This document shows, piece after piece, positions 6,384 through 10,196 of a stretch of DNA of 10,196 bases; positions within the stretch are counted from its first letter, which is position 1; every line of letters starts with the position of its first letter. Under the pieces are notes generated by a model. The model worked only from the letters and a program-made list of their open reading frames with translations. It did not search any database and was not told the DNA's origin. The translations under genes were made by a program, and so were the position numbers. The stretch is from Bacilli bacterium (GTDB lineage Bacteria; Bacillota_I; Bacilli_A; RF39; UBA660), in the NCBI GenBank assembly GCA_022793555.1, contig JAAWDB010000094.1, forward strand, positions 1-10,196. Direction: 5' to 3'.

Positions 6384-6397
6384 TGACAATCTTGTCA
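6384..6397. promoter_or_regulatory. Palindromic operator-like site upstream of mraY
   Basis: TGACAATCTTGTCA, a perfect 6+6 inverted repeat with a 2-base centre. It lies about 26-40 bases upstream of the predicted mraY start, over the -35 region, where a dimeric repressor would block RNA polymerase. The cognate regulator is unknown. Confidence 0.4.
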
Positions 6398-6409
6398 GAA
6401 ACTGCATTT

Positions 6410-6426
6410 TTGACATTTACTTAACA
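6410..6426 (-). promoter_or_regulatory. WalR (YycF)-box-like direct repeat upstream of mraY
   Basis: On the minus strand TGTTAA-N5-TGTCAA. The published WalR consensus is TGTWAH-N5-TGTWAH; eleven of the twelve defined positions match (the C in the second half-site is the exception). The site is centred about 60 bases upstream of the predicted mraY start, with the same orientation as the gene. AT-rich DNA gives chance matches, so this is suggestive only. Confidence 0.35.
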
Positions 6427-6454
6427 GTTATAGTATATGAACAATTTACTATTT

Positions 6455-8362
6455 TTATGAACTAAGCATAATTTTAACTACTCCGCCTTCTTTAATATAA
6501 TATCCAGCTTTTGGACTTTGATAAGTCACTGTCTCACCTTCTCCGGAATATTCTAATTTAAAACCATTCAAGATTTTTTTTGCTTCAGTAAGCGATTTAC
6601 CTACCACATCGGGTAATGTCACATATTTTTGATCCAACCAATTATACTCTTTGGCCATACCCTCCGTCGTTGGGGGAAGTCCTAAAACTTCAATCGCAGT
6701 CTGTAAAACATTTTTAGCAATTGGTGCTGAAACTGTTCCCCCATATTGTGTCACCCCAACTGGATGATCTACCGCCACATAAACAACAATTTCGGGATCA
6801 TCTGCGGGCATAAATCCCATAAAAGATAAAATATAATTCCCCGACATATATACACCATTTTGCACCTTTTGAGCAGTACCAGTTTTACCACCAATTCGGT
6901 AATTTTCTATATAAGCATTTCTCCCCGAACCATTTGCCACAACACTTTCAAGTGCATGTCTTACCAAAGCACTCGACTCTTCACTAATTACCTGTCGAAC
7001 AAATTTTGGACTATTCATTTGAATCACGGCATTCGTTTCTGGCTCTAACATACTACCAACGATAAAAGGCGTATAAAGTTTTCCTCCATTAATCGCAGCC
7101 GATACCGCGGTAACTTGTTGAATCGGTGTCACAGAAATACCCTGACCAAAACTTGTGGTCGCAAGTTCTACTGGTCCCATTTTCTCTGGTTTAAAAAGAA
7201 TTCCATTACTTTCTCCATTTAAATCAATTCCTGTTTTTGCTCCAAATCCAAAAGAACGAATATACTTCATCAATGTTTCAGTTCCTAATTTTTGCCCCAT
7301 CACCACAAACCCTGGGTTACAAGAATTTTCCACGACATTTAAAAACTTCTGAGCCCCATGTCCTCCATGTTTCCAACAATGAATCGTTGCTCCTTCTACT
7401 TGAATAGATCCTCCATCAAAATAATCATCTTCAAATAAATTAATTGTTTTCTCTTGAACAGATGCCGCAAGTGTCATAATCTTAAACGTTGACCCTGGTT
7501 CATAAGTCATCCATATTGGCAAATTTCGATTAATAACTTCTACAGAAGAAGATTTGTAATCATTCGAATCAAACGCTGGACGACTCGCCATTGCTAAAAT
7601 TTCGCCCGTTTTAGGATTCATCGCCATAATAAGGGCATGCTCTGGCGTATACTTACTCATTACATTATCAAGTTCTCGCTCTGCTGCAAGTTGAATATCT
7701 AAATCAATAGTTAACTTTAAATTAATTCCATTCTGTGGTTCTTCATATACTTCAGAGAGTTCCAAACGATTTCCCTTACCATCAGAAAAATACTTGATCG
7801 CTCCATTTTCTCCCGTCAAATATTTATCATAATAAAGTTCTAGACCTGACAATCCTTGATTATCAATTCCGACATAGCCCAAAACATGAGATAAAACTTG
7901 TCCATACGGATAATAACGTTTACTCTCTTTCACCAAATAAACTCCATCAAACCCAAGTTCATCAATTTGTGAAGCTACCTCATAAGAAAGCTGACGTCCC
8001 TCTGGATGTACCCTTTCAATACTTGTTTTCTTCGTAACATGACGAAGCATATCCTCATAATCACTATGCAAAATATCCGATAAAGACTTCGCCACTTCTT
8101 CCGCATTCACAATTTGATTTGGGATAATTACCAAAGAAGTCGTCGTAATATTCGTAGCAAGTACTTTTCCATTACGATCTAATATTTCTCCTCGATCTGC
8201 TGTAATGGGAAGTTCTCTACTCCATAAAGATTCTGCTAAAGAATTTAATTTATCATACTGAAAAACTTGAATATAAAACACCCGAATAACGATACATATA
8301 AAAATACATAAGATCACTAAAAATACAAAACGAATTCTCGTATGCACATCATTAAAAAACAT
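6455..8362 (-). CDS. spoVD: Class B penicillin-binding protein with PASTA domain (SpoVD/FtsI-like transpeptidase)
   Basis: A 635-residue membrane-anchored transpeptidase that crosslinks glycan made by FtsW. One N-terminal helix (about 12-33) is followed by the PBP dimerisation domain, starting near RGEILDRNGKVLA (57-69), then a transpeptidase domain with the active-site STFK (S291 to K294), the SCN motif (347-349) and KTGTA (493-497), and one C-terminal PASTA domain (about 578-635). One PASTA and the length match SpoVD; PBP2B/FtsI in Bacillus has a different tail. Two cysteines beside the active site (C329 and C348, 19 apart) correspond to the redox pair of SpoVD. I start at ATG 8362 behind AGGTGAGG; a GTG three codons upstream lies inside that site. 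Only a weak -10-like element (TATATT, 8384-8379) precedes it. As the only class B PBP here, it may serve division, sporulation or both. Confidence 0.93.
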   Translation of the reverse strand: MFFNDVHTRIRFVFLVILCIFICIVIRVFYIQVFQYDKLNSLAESLWSRELPITADRGEILDRNGKVLATNITTTSLVIIPNQIVNAEEVAKSLSDILHSDYEDMLRHVTKKTSIERVHPEGRQLSYEVASQIDELGFDGVYLVKESKRYYPYGQVLSHVLGYVGIDNQGLSGLELYYDKYLTGENGAIKYFSDGKGNRLELSEVYEEPQNGINLKLTIDLDIQLAAERELDNVMSKYTPEHALIMAMNPKTGEILAMASRPAFDSNDYKSSSVEVINRNLPIWMTYEPGSTFKIMTLAASVQEKTINLFEDDYFDGGSIQVEGATIHCWKHGGHGAQKFLNVVENSCNPGFVVMGQKLGTETLMKYIRSFGFGAKTGIDLNGESNGILFKPEKMGPVELATTSFGQGISVTPIQQVTAVSAAINGGKLYTPFIVGSMLEPETNAVIQMNSPKFVRQVISEESSALVRHALESVVANGSGRNAYIENYRIGGKTGTAQKVQNGVYMSGNYILSFMGFMPADDPEIVVYVAVDHPVGVTQYGGTVSAPIAKNVLQTAIEVLGLPPTTEGMAKEYNWLDQKYVTLPDVVGKSLTEAKKILNGFKLEYSGEGETVTYQSPKAGYYIKEGGVVKIMLSS

Positions 8363-8365
8363 ATG

Positions 8366-8373
8366 CCTCACCT
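8366..8373 (-). promoter_or_regulatory. Ribosome binding site that sets the PBP start
   Basis: AGGTGAGG on the minus strand, three bases before ATG 8362. The in-frame GTG at 8371 is part of this site, so it cannot be the start. Confidence 0.7.
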
Positions 8374-8424
8374 AATCCAATATATTAAATAAGACATATG
8401 TTTTAGAACCATTTATAACCTAAA

Positions 8425-9474
8425 TTACTTTATCTCATAATAAAGTATTAATGTCATAAATCCCTCCATTATAAAATAAAATAATACAAGTAATAACTGA
8501 AAAATAGAAAAAAGATGAAAAGATGCTGCCATCAAAAAGAAAAATATACCTAATCCCACCATACAGATTTGAAGAAATACAATAGGAATAGAAATCAAAT
8601 ACTCATAAATAGAATTATAAGGATTCACATACCCAAACGTGCTAGGTAAAACAAAAATTGATGATTCCATCTCATGATCCCAACAATATTCATAGCATCT
8701 TGCCATAAAACTAGCAACACTCTCATCATCCCCTAGACCTTGCATTGTAAAAATCATTTCTTTTTTGATCATCCAAAGCAGATTCTGCCCATCATCCTTT
8801 GCTTTCCTAGAATAATTCATAATATTATGACGATGATTTAATAAATTTTGTAACCACACAGCAACAGAAGAATTTGTTTTAAGAAAACTTATAAATCCAC
8901 CACAAGCAACAACCATAGGTGAACATAGCATGCGATAAAGCATTTTAGACAAAGCATCATTATCTATTTTTATTCCGGATTCTAATAAAACTACATAAGG
9001 ATATTTCGCCAAATTGACTCCAACATTAAAAGAATCTCCTAAACCACTTTTTTCCTTATGAATTAATGTAAATCCACAATGATTTTTTTTCCCTTCATAT
9101 ATATCAAGAATTAGACTTGTATCGATTCTTCTACGATATGGATGTTGCATTTTAACAAGACCTAATGTTTTATTAATATGACTTAAAAACATATGATTGG
9201 TTCCACCATAAACCATAACAATTTCATAACTAGGATAATTTAGATTTAACAATACATCAAACATTTCTGCAAGCTTTTGCTCATCATCATATAAAATGGG
9301 CACAATAATAGAAACGGGCACACAAGATTCCACTTCCATTTTAGGAGCCACTTCCATATTCGCTTTTAATCGTTTAATACGAAAAAGCTGAAAAAGCATT
9401 TTACAACTAGAATAACAAATTGCAATAAGAAAATAACTACTAAAAAAAAGTATAATCCATTTAAGTAATTCCAT
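8425..9474 (-). CDS. Membrane GT2-like protein with degraded catalytic motifs
   Basis: A 349-residue protein shaped like processive family 2 glycosyltransferases: an N-terminal helix (about 6-30), a cytoplasmic GT-A-like domain, and a hydrophobic C-terminal third (about 294-346) with two or three helices. The fold is recognisable from VSIIVP (54-59), LLNLNYPSYEIVMV (75-88), KSGLGDSFNVGVNLA (142-156) and the GGF segment (192-194). The catalytic landmarks are changed: the DDGS-type motif after EIVMV reads YGGTN (89-93), the usual Lys of GGKADALN is Leu, and the DxD position reads ESG (165-167). The QxxRW motif is not evident. This suggests a substrate- or partner-binding pseudoenzyme, or an unusual enzyme. 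The ATG at 9474 is four bases past the stop of the HEAT-repeat gene, with AAAGGG ten bases upstream, so the two are coupled. No T-rich terminator follows; only a weak hairpin spans the stop. Confidence 0.8.
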   Translation of the reverse strand: MELLKWIILFFSSYFLIAICYSSCKMLFQLFRIKRLKANMEVAPKMEVESCVPVSIIVPILYDDEQKLAEMFDVLLNLNYPSYEIVMVYGGTNHMFLSHINKTLGLVKMQHPYRRRIDTSLILDIYEGKKNHCGFTLIHKEKSGLGDSFNVGVNLAKYPYVVLLESGIKIDNDALSKMLYRMLCSPMVVACGGFISFLKTNSSVAVWLQNLLNHRHNIMNYSRKAKDDGQNLLWMIKKEMIFTMQGLGDDESVASFMARCYEYCWDHEMESSIFVLPSTFGYVNPYNSIYEYLISIPIVFLQICMVGLGIFFFLMAASFHLFSIFQLLLVLFYFIMEGFMTLILYYEIK

Positions 9475-9478
9475 AGCA

Positions 9479-10196
9479 TTAACACCCTTTCTCTTGAAGT
9501 TGTAACTGATATTTCAAAGCTTCATGAGCATATTTATCACTAATCTGTCTTAGCATCTCCTTAACAACATCTTTTCTGTTATTTTTTACAATGCTCTCTG
9601 CCGCATTATTTCTAACATACCAACTATAGCTTCCTAAAGCTTCCAATAAATGATTATTTGTTTCTTTAGATGGATAATTTCCTAGAGCTTTGGCAGCAAT
9701 GGCAGCACATTCCCAAGAATTTACATCATTTTTTAAAAATTCATAGAGAAAAGGAACTACTGGTTTAAACTTAACTTGGGAAAAATAACGAATGCATGCA
9801 AGATGTATTTCCTTATCTTTTTTACTATCTTGAAAGAAAGTTAATAATATCGAAGTAACATCAAGTTTTTGATAACCAAAATAATCAATACATGCTACAC
9901 AATAGCAATCCATATACTTCTTTAAATCTTTGCTCAAAAGATCTTTTAAAGTTTGAACATCCCCTTGAAATTGAAGCAAACTATTCGTAATTAGTTTACT
10001 ATTATGACTAATTTGATGTTGATTCATTAATAATAATGTTTTTCGTAACAAATTAGAATTTCCAAAACGATTAACTACTAAAAAAGAATAATCAACCAAA
10101 GCAAAGTGATTGGAAATTGTACATTCTGCAACATAGGAAATAAAAGGATTACTTCTTCCTTCTAAAAACATCGGATATTTTGCTAAAAACGCTAAA
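9479..10196 (-). CDS. HEAT-repeat protein (start outside the window)
   Basis: The frame is open to the right edge, so at least 239 C-terminal residues are seen. An ATG at 10171 lies in frame but has no ribosome binding site, and the codons upstream (reading LAFLAKYP) continue without a stop, so the gene is most likely cut by the window. The second half consists of alpha-helical pairs of about 30 residues typical of HEAT or PBS-lyase repeats, best seen in WECAAIAAKALGNYPS and WYVRNNAAESIVKNNR. Such repeats form curved scaffolds for protein binding. No membrane helix or signal peptide is visible in this part. The stop is four bases from the start of the GT2-like gene, so the pair is co-translated and probably interacts; the partner role is inferred. 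Cellular function is unknown to me. Confidence 0.8.
   Translation of the reverse strand, partial: LAFLAKYPMFLEGRSNPFISYVAECTISNHFALVDYSFLVVNRFGNSNLLRKTLLLMNQHQISHNSKLITNSLLQFQGDVQTLKDLLSKDLKKYMDCYCVACIDYFGYQKLDVTSILLTFFQDSKKDKEIHLACIRYFSQVKFKPVVPFLYEFLKNDVNSWECAAIAAKALGNYPSKETNNHLLEALGSYSWYVRNNAAESIVKNNRKDVVKEMLRQISDKYAHEALKYQLQLQEKGC

Noticed and set aside
6410..6439. Possible plus-strand promoter, TTGACA with TATATG 18 bases downstream
   Set aside because: It would only drive transcription antisense to the PBP gene, the -10 is poor, and the TTGACA is better explained as half of the minus-strand direct repeat.
6860..7352. Two plus-strand open frames (62 and 65 codons) within the PBP gene
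   Set aside because: Both are antisense to the transpeptidase domain and lack start signals.
8421..8447. Hairpin TACTTTA/TAAAGTA at the end of the GT2-like gene
   Set aside because: The stem is weak and AT-only apart from one pair, and no T-run follows on the minus strand, so it is not called a terminator.
9479..10171. Complete HEAT-repeat gene starting at ATG 10171
   Set aside because: No ribosome binding site precedes this ATG and the frame stays open to the window edge, so the true start is probably further right.

Overview
The window looks like chromosome from a low-GC, AT-rich member of the Bacillota (Firmicutes), probably a Bacilli/Erysipelotrichia-like gut or environmental lineage. 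The evidence is the base composition, strong AGGAGG-type ribosome binding sites, T-rich intrinsic terminators, sigma-A-like promoters with extended -10 elements, a SpoVD-like penicillin-binding protein with a PASTA domain, and DivIB/FtsQ-type gene order. TGA is used as a stop (murG, ftsQ), so this is not a code-4 mycoplasma. No species can be named from sequence alone.

Layout: all but one gene lie on the minus strand, so transcription runs from high to low coordinates. The right end (10196 to 8425) holds a two-gene unit: a HEAT-repeat protein whose start lies off the window, and a membrane-bound family 2 glycosyltransferase-like protein whose catalytic motifs look degraded. Next comes a rearranged division and cell wall (dcw) cluster: a class B PBP (spoVD/ftsI type), mraY, ftsW/spoVE, an unknown 73-residue aromatic-rich ORF overlapping the end of ftsW, a 67-residue zinc-ribbon protein, murG, murB, divIB/ftsQ and queH. 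A terminator follows queH and faces a convergent plus-strand gene whose last 59 codons (1-180) resemble the C-terminus of a CobB/CobQ-type (GatD-like) glutamine amidotransferase.

How the genes work together: MraY makes lipid I, MurG makes lipid II, FtsW polymerises it and the class B PBP crosslinks the glycan. MurB supplies UDP-MurNAc, and DivIB/FtsQ scaffolds the FtsW-PBP complex. If the plus-strand gene is GatD, it would amidate the lipid II stem peptide. murD, murC, mraZ, rsmH, ftsL, ftsA and ftsZ, which usually flank or interrupt this order, are absent from the window.

Regulation read from sequence: the cluster is not one simple operon. Intrinsic terminators sit directly after mraY, the zinc-ribbon gene and queH. 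Candidate promoters lie just upstream of mraY, ftsW, the zinc-ribbon gene and murG. The mraY promoter carries a perfect 6+6 palindrome in its -35 region and, further upstream, a direct repeat close to the published WalR (YycF) box. There is no gene-free stretch longer than about 140 bases, and I see no RNA genes, insertion sequences or CRISPR arrays.

Most unusual points: the degenerate glycosyltransferase paired with a HEAT-repeat protein, the unknown small protein coupled to ftsW, MurG with several altered signature motifs, the SpoVD-type cysteine pair, and the apparent loss of the expected histidine in the GatD-like fragment.
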